A stretch of DNA of 64,000 nt from Fremontodendron californicum (lineage: Eukaryota > Streptophyta > Magnoliopsida > Malvales > Malvaceae). Shown piece by piece: positions 23,950 through 37,189 of this stretch. The notes beneath the pieces were generated by a model. It was not told the origin of the DNA. It did not search any database and saw only the letters and a list, made by a program, of their open reading frames with translations. The stretch's first letter is position 1. Each line of letters starts with the position of its first letter. The stretch spans positions 1,126,001 to 1,190,000 of the forward strand of contig JAULJL010000041.1 of assembly GCA_030761205.1 (NCBI GenBank). Reading direction: 5' to 3'. The position numbers and the translations under genes were made by a program.

Positions 23950-24366
23950 ATAGGAGGAAGGGTGTAATCGAGCTGAGTCGAGCTCAAGTTATAAGAAGTT
24001 TGAGTTCGATTCAAAATTTGTGGTTTGAAACTCGGTTTGAGTTCAATCGAGTTTTACTTTTAAAGCTTGAACTCGATTTGAGATAAAATCGAACTCTCAA
24101 GTTCATTCCATTAGGTTCGATTAGGCTCGTTTATCTAGTAAAAAATGAGTTTGATTTACATGCTCGATTTAAAACTCGATTATTTGTGTTCGAGTTCGAA
24201 TTGAGTTTTTCAATATTAATTAAAAATAAAAAAGCTCTATTAGGCTTGCGAGCTACTCGAGTCAAGCATTAGGATACTCGAATTCGACTGCTCGAGCTTG
24301 ACTTAACAATGATCGAGCCGAATCCGAATAGTTTGCGAGCACAGATGTTTTCGTTTACACTCCTAT
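23950..24366. mobile_element. Probable hAT-like MITE downstream of RPL7
   Basis: The ends AGGGTGTAATCGAGC and reverse-complement AGGAGTGTAAACGAAAAC enclose DNA dense in gttcgagttcgaa and ctcgagtcaag motifs. The family resembles the intron 1 insertion of RPL7. Target duplication not found. The rest of the RPL7-to-response-regulator interval (23759-25095) has no gene. Confidence 0.45.
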
Positions 24367-25095
24367 ATAGGAGTAGTGCTTGGTTACTGAGAAACTGAAT
24401 GAAAGAGGAAGAAAACAATTGAAGTTGAGAATTTCTTATTGTTTATTATATTTTATTTCAATTTTTTTGATTTGGAATTCGAATCTAGCTCTTCAGTAGA
24501 GAATATACACGCACTTATCATTGAATCAAATGTCGGTTTAGATCATTGAACTTCTGGTTGCAATATGTCCATTTGAACATTTGTATTCTAATCTTAAGGA
24601 CAAAAGATATGATAGAAGTGTATCATTCAGACATACAAGGTTTATTTTGAACATAAGTTTGGCATGAACTAATGAAGAATGTAATAAATCTGGAACTAAA
24701 ATAGAAAAATCTGACACACAAATCAACAGGAGCCCATTCTGTTAATGTACCAACAAAATTGAGTTATATTTTTCCTTCTGGTAATTTACGGTGGGAAACT
24801 TAGATTTCATAATTTAAAACATAACAAGTAGCCTTCTCTCTTCTTTGAATGAAACCAAAATCCTATACACTGATTTGTATCTGTATAAGCAAAGAGTCAA
24901 GGGAAAAAATCCGAAATTTAATCCAATTGATTCATGCAATCACATCTAACAAGTCTGAAGTTCGAATACCAGCATCTACAACCCCTTCTCCTATCTCGGA
25001 CTACAGCCTTTTTTGTACTAAAAAAAAGAATAAAAACCCAAAAAAGGGAGACAACCAAGAAAATTGTCCTGAGAAAGTAATTCCTTCCTTGCTGA

Positions 25096-26134
25096 TCAGA
25101 CAACTTCCAATTCGTTGTATCTTGCTCTTGTTCTATCAGGGGAATGAATTTCTTCAATGCCCTTTCTCTTGTTAATGTTTGATTCCATTTCTTTAGATCT
25201 AATTCCTTTCATCAGATGAGGCCTAAGCTTGTTTACATCTGATAATTGAACTGGCTTCAAAAAGAACTCCTCAGCTCCATCTTCAAGGCATCTGATTGAA
25301 TCAATCATCAAAACCAATTCATGTCAGCTTAATTAATCAAACATTGAAAGTAATTTGATTAAATCTGAACTATTATTAAATAATTCTATCATGGCAAATG
25401 TTTTCCTAACCTGTTAATTCTTGATGGGATATTGTCTGAGGACATAATAACAACTGGTATGTCTTTAAAAGATGAAGATTCTTTGATTTTTCTTAGGAGA
25501 TCATAGCCTGTCATTCCTGGCATACAATAATCTGTGATGATCAAATTGACTTCCACTTCTTGATGATCTTGATCATCATCATCATCATCAGGAGAAACAG
25601 ATGCAAGATTTGAATTTCTCTGTTCATCTTCGTTATTATTATTCAATCCAAGAAACTCCAAAGCCTTACTTCCAGAATCAACTGCAGTAACTGTAAACAC
25701 AATAACAAACAAAAAAAAAACAATTCAATCTATGTTCTGTCTGTCTCTCAACCAAATCAAAAAACCTGTTTTACAATTCAGACTCGACTGTAATCAAGAT
25801 TCAATCCTAACAAACTTAACATCTGCAATTACTTCTTTTAGGCGATTTCCTTTTTTATGTTCAATCAGAATTCGAGATTTATCTCAATTGGTTAATATAC
25901 AATATTTTTTAAAAATATTTAAATTTCGAATCCTAACATCTACGAAACTTTCCTCTATTCCAGATGCTTATATAATAAAAAAAAAAACCCTTCCTATGTA
26001 TCATAAAAAAGAAAGAAAAACAGTAGCTTACCTTGATAAGAAGAAGTCTTGAGAAGCCTTTCAATGAGTTTTCTATCAATGAGGCTATCATCAACAGCAA
26101 GAACATGAAACTGAGTCTCTTTATCCATTCCCAT
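25096..26134 (-). CDS. Type-A two-component response regulator (ARR8/ARR9-like), 3 exons
   Basis: Exons on the minus strand: 26134-26032, 25690-25411 and 25291-25096, joined to 192 aa. A single receiver domain fills the protein: the acidic pair D15-D16 (HVLAVDDSLIDRKLIERLL), phosphoacceptor D88 (LIITDYCMPGMTGYDLL) and K140 (EEFFLKPVQ). The C-terminal tail is short, with no Myb-like output domain, which defines type A. In cytokinin signalling, type-A regulators take phosphate from histidine phosphotransfer proteins and dampen the pathway. The start MGMDKETQFHVLAVDDS and the exon breaks (after the first helix, and before CLEDGAEEFF) match the ARR8/ARR9 branch. An insert at residues 51-79, including six consecutive Asp, separates the receiver's first and second strands from the D88 strand, as in that branch. 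No defect is seen. Confidence 0.93.
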
Positions 26135-26416
26135 GATTGTTAAAGATGTGATTTCAAGAAAGGAAAAAACACCCAGAAAAGAACAAGAAGAAGAAGTGAA
26201 TATTGGGTTTGGAAGAAAGGGCAAAGATGAAGAAAAAGAAGAAATGGGGAGGTGAGTTTTAAATGGTTGGCCATGGGAGAAGGAAGATGCAAAATCCCAT
26301 GGGAAAATCTGACAGTTTGGAAAGCAAGATCCGGCAGATTTCATCCAGAATCTCCCGGATCTTCTAAGTTGATTTTTGAATTGGACAACAAGCAAAGATG
26401 GTGGTGTGTTTTCCAT

Positions 26417-27852
26417 TTTTAATAGTTTTTTTTTTTGTTTTTTTTAACACTTTTCTCTCACTAATAATATTTTCTTTGACTCTTTGATTAGTGGCCTTTT
26501 CGATTCATGTAAGGCTACAGTTTCAGACTTTTCCCATGCACGTGTATTAATAACTTAAAATTATTTTTCTAACAACCTCAAATAATGTATTAATTTTTAT
26601 TGTCTTTAATTTGTCAAAAAAATGTAAAGCATTTTCTTTTTAATTTATCGGCTATTTATAAATAAAAATACATGACTTGCCCTTCACAATCACATCTTTT
26701 TTACTAAACTATAAATCTCAAAAGTCAAAATTCAAGAATCAAATAAAGATTTCAAATAATTTTTTAAAGAATGAGAGATATTGGCAAAGGTACATGCATT
26801 TTGACCTTTTTTTTTTCTTGAAAAAAAGAATTCAAAAGATTAAAATAGTGATTAATTTTTTTTTTATATAAAGTTGAATTAAAAGAGAATTACTCACAAG
26901 CAAAGCTAATTTAATCAAATATGGCCAAGATAAAAGCCTTTATATAAATTCTTTTATAATTAAATAAAAAAGAAATAGTTACTTTCATTCTATATATAAG
27001 TCAAATTTGAGAGTAAGCCGAGAAAAAAAAATCGAAAAATTAAACCAAAACGTGATATTCGATTCAATTCGGTTTTGGTTTAAATTTTTTAAAATTGAAC
27101 ACTTTAATTTTGGTTTCAGTTATCAATTTGAAAATTCTTTAATAACCCTACCGAAATGTTTTCAATACTATCACTTGATTTTTACTATTTTATTTTTTTA
27201 TTTTAATATCCTATTCAAGTTTTTTGTTAAAATTTAATTTTTTATTTCAATTCAAAACTAAAAATTTTTTAAAAATAAAATGTATTTAAAATCTAAAATT
27301 CGATTATCATAACTGAATTTGAATTAAAATTTTTAATTCAGTTTAATTCAATTTTTAATTTATTCAATTTTAATTTAAAAATTAAAAAACTGAATGAATT
27401 CAATTTGAATTTATTCAAAAATCGAACCAAACCAAACTAAACCGTATACACCTTGTCAATGCAATGAAAATACACAATCCGGATATAACTGAAAATAAAT
27501 ATTAAGTGTATATGCAAATTTGCAGCACGCGGTTGGTTTGCCTTTTGGCAAAAGAAAAAAACAAAATATTTGTAGGGTCTTACAATTGATATCAATTTCA
27601 TACCTACTTTTTTATACAGTAATTTTTGCAATCAATACATTTTCATGCTGTGTTTATTTTGAAGGGAGCATTTGTCATTTGTGGGTCCTTTCTATTGAAT
27701 TTTTGTAGGAATAAGGAGACTTCAATTCAAATTATTAGGTTTCCGACATTTCATGTCTTCAATCTTCATGATCATCAACACACTTTGTTTTTTTTCTTAA
27801 TCATGATTTTTCTTTTTCTTTTTTCCAAATTGAATAATTTTTTTAGATTTAT
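26417..27852. other. AT-rich intergenic DNA upstream of the response regulator
   Basis: No gene found. The interval 27010-27450 has aatcgaa/ttcggttt motifs near both ends (ccaaaacgtgatattcg, ccaaaccaaactaaaccg) and may be a decayed hAT-like MITE. At 27706-27850 there is a segment that recurs at 28407-28535. Confidence 0.4.
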
Positions 27853-28535
27853 AGATGAGTATTCGATCGGTTTGGTTTTAAAATTTTTAAAATCGAATAA
27901 ACTTGTAAAATCAATTGAACTGATTGAAAAAATATCCCAAAATCAAAATAACCGAAATGAATTTAATTGCTTTGGTCGGTTTTTTCGATTTTGTTTTATT
28001 TAGGTTATGAGTTTTGATTTGTTTGAGTTATCAATTTTTTATTTGTTTGGTTATGGACTATTGGGTTAGGTTAATTTAATTTTGGATTAAATTGGGTTGG
28101 ATTGAGTTAAATTGTTAATTGGGGTTGGATCTAAATAAAAATAATATATATATTTTTAATTAAGTGTCGATTTGTTCGGTCAATTCGGTTTAGAAATAAA
28201 AAATCGCAAATCGATCGAATAAATACGTTTAAATCGAATAAACTAACCGATCCAAACCAAAACCGAATAAATCGAACAGAATGAATCGAATTACTTTAAT
28301 TTCGATCGATTTATTCGATTATCCGACTTTTTACTCACTCTTACTTAAGTTATGTTTCGCTTGTTGGAAATAAAAAACTTAAAATCAAAAGTAGTATACA
28401 AATTTTGTAGGAAAAAAAGAAACTAGGTTTCCAACATTTCATGTCTTCAATCTTCATCATCAACAAACTTTGTTTTTTTGTCAATCATGATTTTACTTCT
28501 CATTTTTCTAAATTGAATAATTTTCTTAGGTTATT
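27706..28535. repeat. Direct duplication of about 130-145 bp with an insertion between
   Basis: Both copies (27706-27850 and 28407-28535) contain aggtttcc, the segment acatttcatgtcttcaatct, actttgttttttt and aaattgaataattttt. They are separated by about 560 bp that includes a probable hAT-like element. Confidence 0.75.
27853..28345. mobile_element. Probable hAT-like element
   Basis: Starts TAGATGAGTATTCGATCGG and ends near CTTTTTACTCACTCTTA, so the ends are imperfectly inverted (TGAGTA). Both subterminal regions are rich in aatcgaat and ccgaat motifs. Target duplication unclear. Confidence 0.4.
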
Positions 28536-30263
28536 GTTGGGGAAAAAAAAACTTAAAATCAAAAGTACTACAAATTTTAATGAAATTATTAAAAAAGTAA
28601 AAGATTAAATAACATGGATACTGATTTTTTTGTTTTGTTTGCAATTTTAGTAAAATTATATTTTTGTTTATTCAAAATTTATGATTTCTCATTTTCTTTA
28701 AATTTTCCATTCTTTATTATAATTATGTAAAATCTTGACAGCAAATATATTTCTTAATTTTATCATAGAACTAATATGAATATCTTTTTGTCAAAAAGAA
28801 AAGGTGATCTGCATCTCCTACAATGATTTTCTTACCCTTTACGAAGCAGAAAAAAAAAAAAATCAAACACACGTTTTCAACGGAAAAAAAAATTACAAAT
28901 TACAGAATTTTATCAATCTAAGTTATATGAAGATTTTCCGCCACAATATCTGCATTTTTCTATCAGATTTTCCTATTAAGATTTTCCATTGTCATATTTC
29001 ATTTTTACTAGTAATTCTCTTTTTACTCTTTCAAAACTAAACCAGATTTTTCTCTTTTTCTTAGGAAAAAAAAAGAAAGAATATAATCACATTCACATGC
29101 TGTAGCATCATTATCTTCTCGGATTCTTCATTTCATCCTTACTCCTTTTTATTCTTTTTTTATTTATTATTATTTAAAATGCTAATGAATATGACGAGGA
29201 TTTCAAAATATACTGTTTTAGAATACTTTTATAACAAATATTTTAAAAACTTGATTATTGGAATATTTATTTTTTATTTTTGAACTCATGAACTTAATTT
29301 TATGAATTATCGAAAGTTTTGAATTGATTTAATCACAATAACAAAATTTCAAAACTATATATATTTTTATATCATTTAAATAATCTTCAATCTTTACTCT
29401 TGGTCCAAAAAATAATTGTTGTTTGATCTATTTGGTTTCATTTTTTTTTTCATTATTTTCCATTGTACTAAAAAAAAAACAGAGATAGCTGTAATAAAGT
29501 CTGCACCATTTGTCTTGTCTAACTCAATTATTATTTTTAAAAACATTATTATTAATGGTCTGCTTCTTTGAATGTTCAAAATTATGATTAATTTGTTTGG
29601 TTTGATTAATGTGAAACAGGTTGGAAAAGGATCCCATGAAGATGGGAAGAGCGAGTCGGTGACTTTGAAGTTTGGAGTTTGGACCCACCAAATCCCCAGA
29701 GGGATATGGTGATTTCAAGTGCCAAACTTTCCCAACTTGGTAAATCATGTGCTCTTTTACTACCTTCTAGACCTATATTTACTCATTAATTTTAGAATTA
29801 TTCATGAATCGATAGGGTTTGAATTGAAAAAAGTTATTTGTTTTATATTTGGTTTGATTAGTTCAATTTTAAATTTTATTTTATTATTTAAAAAATATTA
29901 AAATTATTTTATATTAATATTTATATAATTTATAATTAAATTTAAATATTTTTAATTAAGGCCAAGTTGAATTAGATCGGATTGAAAAAAATCTTATCTA
30001 AAATTCGATCAAATAAGATAAATAACTCAATCTTTATTTAAGATAATTTCCTTACCTATCATTATAATAATTAATTATTATTCTTTTTGTAGTTTTCAAA
30101 AGTTGAAATAGGATGTTTTAGCATAGAAAATAATTTATATTAGGATAATCTTAAAAAGTGAGATTATTATTATATACTGATCCTTACTAAATCAATTTAC
30201 TCTTTTTTAACAGTAAACTCTTAAATTTAAATGTGATTTATTAAAACTCTTAAACTTGATCTA

Positions 30264-30307
<44 letters not shown>

Positions 30308-30700
30308 CTGACGACAAAACTTTGTTTCTCCAAAGATACAATTGTTGTTATTTTCATTCTCTATATAATTAAAACTTCGTTTCTCCTAAGCAATTTAGTG
30401 TCCACTGTTGTTATTTTAATTGTTATTTTTTATATTGATCTTATTTTGCTTATTAGATGTTTGATAAAATTATAAACTAGTTCTCTAATTAAAACGGGTG
30501 GGATAGAAAATCACATAAAACAAAACAAAAACGCCATCTGAATCTGATTTCTAGTTCTCAATCAGTCTTCTTTTAAGGGTTATTTTGAAAAAACCCATGA
30601 AAAGAAGAATTATTAATAAATAGTCTAATATGTTATAATTATTTATAAAAAGGAAATGAAGAAATTAGAAACTTGTAAAAAAGAGATAGCAAAGACTTAA
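28536..30700. other. AT-rich intergenic DNA
   Basis: No gene recognised. A short less AT-rich island at 29619-29745 (tcccatgaagatgggaag, gtttggacccaccaaat) stands out but encodes nothing I recognise. A (TA)n tract of about 20 repeats lies at 30266-30306. Confidence 0.4.
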
Positions 30701-32754
30701 CTACCCCTCATTAAAAACTCATATTCCTCCCTAAAACCCTAAAATTTTATCACGATAGCTTCACCTCATTTTTCTTATTTATTTCGTTTTTCTTCTTCAT
30801 TCTGCCATTGCCTATCTTTCTTCATTTTGCTTCTCAAATTTCGCCGCCCCTCTTCTTCTTCATTCCCTCGCCCTTTCTCGATGCTCCTGAAGCTTTGAAG
30901 ACACCAAGGTTAGGGAACTATTATTTTTCTTTTTGTTTATTTTTTATTGTGTCAAAAATCGTTGCTGGTAGGCTTAGAGGTGGATTTTGAACTATTGTTT
31001 ATATAGTACCTTGATGATGGTGGATTTTGCTCTTTTTGTTATTCCTTGTTATGACTGATAACAAATAAATCTACTTATTTTTATTATAAAGATTGAGCTT
31101 GCTAATAAAGTTAAATGAGTTGGCACTTTGTTCCTGTAATCTTAGCTGAAAGTCACACATGCATAGTGGATAAATTTTTTAAAGGTCTGTTGTTTCCTAA
31201 CGTGACTGGGTTTATCTGTAGCATCTAGTAAGATATAGAACATAGCAAGTGTCTTCTGTTTCTGTATATATACCCCTAAATCTTGCTTGCCTTTTATGCT
31301 TTCGATCGGAGCTTGGTGATGATCTGTGTAGGTTGTGCAGTTTTGTTTCAAGTGCTATTGATATACGTTTCAGGCTAGCTAGCACAATCTGTTTTTGCAG
31401 CTATTGTGATGTATTTCATTTTGAAAATGGCAATGAAAGATTGGAAGGAGTAATGGCTTTACTTAGCAAAAAAAAAAAAAAAAAACCTTATAATTGGGTC
31501 CTAGGTATCTCCTTAAATCTACTTATTTCTATTCTATTAACCTTATGGTGCTGCACTTCATGCATCATTGGCTACTAGGTATCTCCTCGCAGCAGAACCC
31601 AAACTTCATTCACCAGAGGGAAATTTACATGATGAATATGAAAGATTCTTGACTGTCTTCACTGGGATTAGCACTTAATACAACCTTATTTTGGTTGAAC
31701 ACATAAAACATATGCTTAAAGTTCATCATTATCAGTGTTCGAATTAACAATTTACAATATATTTTAATTATTTGCTCTTTCTTCTTCAACCTCCCCCCAA
31801 TAGAAATTAAAGTTTATATTAATGTGATAATTTTAACTCTATTTTTAGAGAATTCATTTGAAAATCATTGTGTAAGAAAATTATCAGATCTATTGGCAAA
31901 AATTATTAACTTCACAAGCAAAGTTAGTATTATGTAAGAAAATTGAAAAATAAAATTAGTTTTTTTTTTAATACTGTAAAATCCTTATATAACTTACAAA
32001 AAACATTTAAACTTGTAATTTTGAGAAGAGGGGAAAAAAGATTTAAAATTGGTGGTTGTTTTGGCTGAGCTGGTGCCAGATAAATATAGAGATTAATCCA
32101 CATGGTAGACAGATATGTAAGTGTACATTCACATCACATGCCCACCTCAATCCCCATCCCATGTGAAAGTAAGTCTTTTGTCTATATTTTAACTTTTCCT
32201 TTTAACAGGTACTTGTTTTCTTTTGCTTATGTCCACAACTTCCCTTTGGAGATTCTCTTAATCTGTCTTCATAGGCCATAAAAGATGTGGAAACTTGCTA
32301 GAGCTCTTGTATTATTGGCTCTTTAATTAACTTTATGTGGTGACCCTACTGGTGTAGCTTGTAGCTATTATTTATGATTTTTAGAGGAAGTTACTTGCCT
32401 GTTGGCCATTTAGAATGTTTAACAAACTATTTTCTCATCTCAATGGCAGCAGCTGTTCTGGTATCCATTTTGTTTTTACTCTGAACATGGAAAAAAAAAA
32501 GTATGACTTCTGATTTATAAGTTATTTAAGGGAGGCAATACAAATTGGGTCTTTACTGTAAAGATACGCGTATTTGCAATCAATGCTCAATAGTTCAGTA
32601 GGATTCAACTACACTTACACATAAATCAAGCAATTCAATTACAGGCACATTTTGGCTTTTTTCTTTTTCTTTATAGCAGAATTTTCACTCTTTAGCTATA
32701 TTTTTTGTATTATCAGCTTTATTTGTGACACATACAAATTTGGGAGAATAAAAA
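30701..32754 (+). other. Possible 5' leader and upstream region of the Ulp1-like pseudogene
   Basis: A pyrimidine-rich segment at 30750-30905 ends ACACCAAG|GTTAGG and looks like a non-coding first exon with a donor site. The following 1.8 kb has no recognised coding exon. Whether the leader belongs to the pseudogene starting at 32755 is a guess from position and strand. Confidence 0.3.
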
Positions 32755-35700
32755 ATGGAACGACGTCATAGTTCAAGGCATTTAGCAAGAAAAAATAAAG
32801 GTCTTGAGGTAAATTATTTTTCTTTGATTGAACATTTTGTTATTGATAATATAAATTTTTGCTAGATTGAACATAATCTATTCATAATGAAATTGCAGTG
32901 TGATGTTGAATTGCGCACAAGATGTAGCCCTGGCAAATTGGTTAGGGTTATGAACGAAGTTGTTAGGGGTGATGTTATGAAGGAAAATGTAGTGCGAGAG
33001 ATAGGTTTTGGTGGGTTTCTAAGTTTGAGATGTACAATTTTGCGTCACCATCTATGTGAGTGGCTTATAAACAATGTAACCCATTAAATTGTGTTTTGAG
33101 ATAGTCTAACCGTATCTTAGCAATGAAAGATACAGATGCAGGTCTAGTGTTTGGCGTTCCATGTACGGGAGAAGAGATTATAGTAGATGTTGTGAATGAG
33201 AATGATGAGATAAAGGGTTGGTGTGATAGATTTTTCAGGGTTCCTTCATTGAAGGAAGTATAGAATTTGTTACATAATGTAACATATATAGATGATTGGA
33301 AAAGGTTGTTCGTCTTATTTGTTATCGGTACTGTCATGTCACCTTCTAGTAGGCCTGAAGTAAATACAAAGTTGGTTAACACGATTTATGATTCATCCCA
33401 AATTCGTTCCTACAATTGAGGTGGGTTTACACTGAAGCAATTGATGAACGACATTAGAAAGTACAATGGAAGGCAAGACACAACATATATTACTGGCTCC
33501 TTACTCTTCCTTCAGGTAAATATGTATTATCTTTTATGATTCTATTTACCCTCGTCTTTTATTAATAAGTAAAAAAACATTATATTTATTCTCTTATTGT
33601 TAATATACAACATTTTGGATAGATGTTTTATTTGGATAGAGTTATCCTATCCAAACATTTTGTTTTCCGTGCAATGCCCCGATTAATGGGATGGGATGGT
33701 GTTTCCATGAAGAAGCACCTACAAGTTGAGGAAGAGTTAGGGGGTATGGGTTAGGGGAGGTAAGTAATGTTTGATTGATGCGCATTCCAATTTATAAATA
33801 GAATATTAGTTCGTATTATAAAAAGTTATTGAAATCTACTTATGTATGTAGGTTGTAAGTGACATTGATCCCCCTATGGATGAGTGTTTTGGAGATGTTT
33901 CAACAATGCAGCTTGATCCAGAGGCGATGATATGTCTAAATTTTGTCATTCAAAATCATCTAACATAATAATACCTTTCATAGCCTTTAAAATCATTGCA
34001 AGACTCTCCATAAATATTTAAATTTTATAATTATGTGTTTAGGCTTTATTTGAAAGGATTAAAGGGCGTACAGAGAAGATGATTCAGTGGTATGAGGAAA
34101 TGGTCCAGTTTCATAAAAACAATGTTCTTGATTTCATGGCATTGGCGAAGTTGTCTTCAGCACATGCGAATGCTGAAATAAGAAATCGTTCGATGATTTC
34201 AATAGAAGGATGGAGAAGGTGGACACTGAAGCTTCTCCATCATCTATGTTTAGGCCATATGCAAAAGGTTCCACTTCACAAACAACTGCCCCTCCATCAA
34301 ATTTTCAAGTGGAAGAATCTAACGTTCCTTCAAATGTTGAATTTGAAGAAGGGGTGAAATTTGTAGAGGAAATTCCTGGAAATCATAATAGGGAAATACA
34401 TGATTTCCCTGTTATTAGGAGATCTCCACGAATTTCTAGAACAATTAGGACTTCTATTAATCTTCGATCACCATTCTATGTTAATTGGCCAATTGCGACA
34501 TTGAAGAAAGTAGAAAGAGCTGTGGTTAAATATGCTTGGGATGAAAATGCTAATCATATGTAAGTTACATATTTCAATTGACTCTCCACTTTTTACATAA
34601 CATTATTGTGACGAACAATGCGATATTTGAACAATGTTTGTTAATGATGTAGGGAAATCTTGTCCGCAATGCATGGTTGGTCATTAACGAGGTCCAACAT
34701 ACTGTCTTTAGTGGGTTCGAATTGGGTGAATAACATGGTATAATCAAGTTCGTTAATTTAACATTTGCATAAACGCTTTTATCGTAAGATATCGTAGTTC
34801 ATTTTTCTTTGGAGTATGGCAGGTTGTAAAGATGTATGTTCGTGTAATTAGTGCCACCAAAATCTATATGGGTAGGAAATCGATTGGAACTCGTGTTGTT
34901 TTGAGTTCACATTTTGCAGTATGAATTTTGTTCCCTCCTAAATACATCTCTATAAAAATATGTAATTCTTATTGTATGTTGATTAAGATTATAAGTATAT
35001 AGCATAAGTTAATAATCAGATTTCCTTTCAATGTAGGGTAACATACTTAATTACAAATTTGAGAGAAAGACAGCTGATGAAGTGGCCACTGATTTTGCTA
35101 ATTATCTTGCAAATGAACCGTATAATGCTGATATTATGCAAGCTCAACTGGTATGCGTACATATATGCAAGTTTGTATGGATATTCACATTAGTATAAGA
35201 TATATATATATATTATTGAAGTTGTTATTTATGATTTGTCGTTAATATTCAATTCATTGGTTTAGATTTGAATATTGCGTGAATAATCATTGGGTTGCAT
35301 ATTGCGTGAATACGGTGTCTCGTGAGATTGAAATCATTGACTCAAGAAGGTCGCCTTTTGGACGTCTACATGTTGCTTTCTCGAAGCATTTGGTAATCTT
35401 TAACTCGTATTCTCAACTAGTTTGTTCGTAGTGGAATATTTGACTGACATGCTTCAAATCGTCCTTTCAGCTAAAAGTTTTTCCACCATTGTTACGTGCT
35501 TGGAATCATCCTACTACAAATGCAATGAAACAGTACAAGGAGAAACGTCTACAATTTGATTGGCAATCAGATGACGAGTAATCTCTTAGTTTTAATTCAT
35601 TTAACAGTTATACATGTTTCTTTAGTTATCACTACTATTGATGCAATATATTGTCATTTGTCTTACAATTCATCTGATTGTGGGGTTTTTCTAATTAAGC

Positions 35701-35929
35701 ACTTACAATCTTGGTTTGGCCGAATCAGTCCACCGCTTAATCGGGTGATTGTCATAAAAATTATTTGTATTTTCTGTAAGACTGATGCGAATAATTTTAA
35801 TGACTGTACATAATTTTTTAGGATGATGCGAAGAAGTACCGTCTGCAGCTCGCTGCCCATTTGATTTTGGATACAAGAAATAAAGAAAAAGAGCAAGTTC
35901 TAAGCAAGTCCAGCCTTTGTGGATTCTAA
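32755..35929 (+). pseudogene. Ulp1-type cysteine protease (C48) pseudogene of a MULE-associated family
   Basis: The first exon 32755-32808 (MERRHSSRHLARKN) is followed from 32899 by a plant-transposon N-terminal region (REIGFGGFLSLRC, then LAMKDTDAGLVFGVPCTGEE, then FYLDRVILSKHFVFRAMPR; DUF1985-like). A linker with ALFERIKGRTEKMIQWYEEM follows. The C-terminal protease begins near 34654 (SNWVNNM, VVKMYVRVIS). It has the catalytic His in NNHWVAYCV (35281-35307), Asp in EIEIIDSRR (about 35338) and Cys in SSDCGVFLIKHLQSW (codon 35679-35681), and ends at TAA 35927-35929. Ulp1 proteases cleave SUMO-like modifiers. In-frame stops at 33085 and in the KEV*NLL and SYN*GGF stretches, plus a frame change near 34190, make it a pseudogene, although the catalytic triad is still legible. 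It converges with the minus-strand frame ending at 35943. Confidence 0.7.
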
Positions 35930-35942
35930 ATATATATAAAAT

Positions 35943-36935
35943 GCATCTACACCTTAACCTCTTTATCCAGTGTGTTGGCCTTGAACGATACAAGCTCCCC
36001 TTTGGATATTTTCCAAGTAGTCCCCTGTGGACATAATCGTGTTGTGACTACAGTCATGTCAATGTGGCCATTCAAATACCGACTAAAGTCATCATCCACA
36101 ATATTCGGTGTCTGGTAATATTGATTAATTGTCTGGGGATCAAACGGTACTTGACTTCCTCGAACAAAAATCGTATCACCACTTGGTTCGACCGCGTTAG
36201 CATAAAATTCTCTAACCACCGGTAGCACGACGGATTGCGGTGGAGCACAAAATTTCTACCAATTGCGCGAATTAATTACCTGTTGATACTCACGATGATG
36301 CGGATCAAGATTCAACCCCATCTTCGAAATAAGACTTTTTTGGAAGAGAGATTGGGTATGCCGTAATACAGCCGCTTCAGACACGAACTTACTACTATCA
36401 AAAGTTGGATTACTAGTGCTAGCCTTGAGTTTCTTCTTCAGTCCCATGACACTAGTTCTAAGTTCGTTAATATCAACCAAGTTCAACAATTATCTTCAAC
36501 CAAGCGAACACCTATAAAGCAAGAGTTAAATTCTTCTAGAATTTCCTACCAAAATTATCCACTCAACCAATTTATAATTCGAGACGAATCATCACCAAAA
36601 ACAAAACCCAATTTAATCACTAGCAATTTCTTCAATCTTCACTAAAATTCAACAAAACCCACTCCAAAATTCCCACAATTTTTCACAATACTAAAAAATA
36701 AACCAATCAACAATAACCACGAAAATTAATGTTCTAATTATCCACAACAACCAAAAAATTTCAACCCACAACAATAATTTGATGCAAAAACAATATTCAA
36801 TACCAAAACTCAACCAAGAATCAACCAAATATAAAGAAACTTGAAGAAAAAGTAAAAACTTACTTGATAAATTAAAACTTGGGTGAGAAATTCCTTTGCT
36901 TGAAGATTAGTGATGTGAAATTCTTGTTGTTGCAT
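35943..36935 (-). pseudogene. Putative plant transposon protein, broken
   Basis: A possible first exon is 36935-36864 (MQQQEFHITNLQAKEF, donor GTAAGT). The main frame from 36489 reads NLVDINELRTSVMGLKKK, then SLFQKSLISKMGLNL. It crosses a TAG at about 36253 and continues VVREFYANAVEPSGDTIFVRG and VPFDPQTINQYYQTPNIVDD down to TAG at about 35943. The VVREFYAN ... FVRGxxVPFDxxTIN pattern is the putative plant transposon protein domain often seen in decayed plant elements. Function is unknown. At the 3' stop the frame continues MHF, as if a Trp codon had become TAG. Confidence 0.6.
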
Positions 36936-37189
36936 AAAATTGAGAGAAAGAGTTATGGAGAAGAAAATTGTTGGGAAAGATGAGAGGTGTGAGATTGGGT
37001 GAATGAATTGTGTATAAGAATGGGTAATTGTATTGGCAAAGAGTTGGGAGAGATGAGATTGTAGAGAGAGATGGATAGTTAGAGAAGAAGAAGGTTTGAG
37101 AGATTTGGGGTTTTTAAAAAATTGGCTACCAACAAAAGAAAGGGGTTCATGGTGTTAGGGTTTTTTTATAAAATTTAAAAAAAATTAGG

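Noticed and set aside
30730..30752. Telomere-like ccctaaaaccctaaa
   Set aside because: Only two imperfect units; such short telo-boxes are common in plant leaders and promoters.
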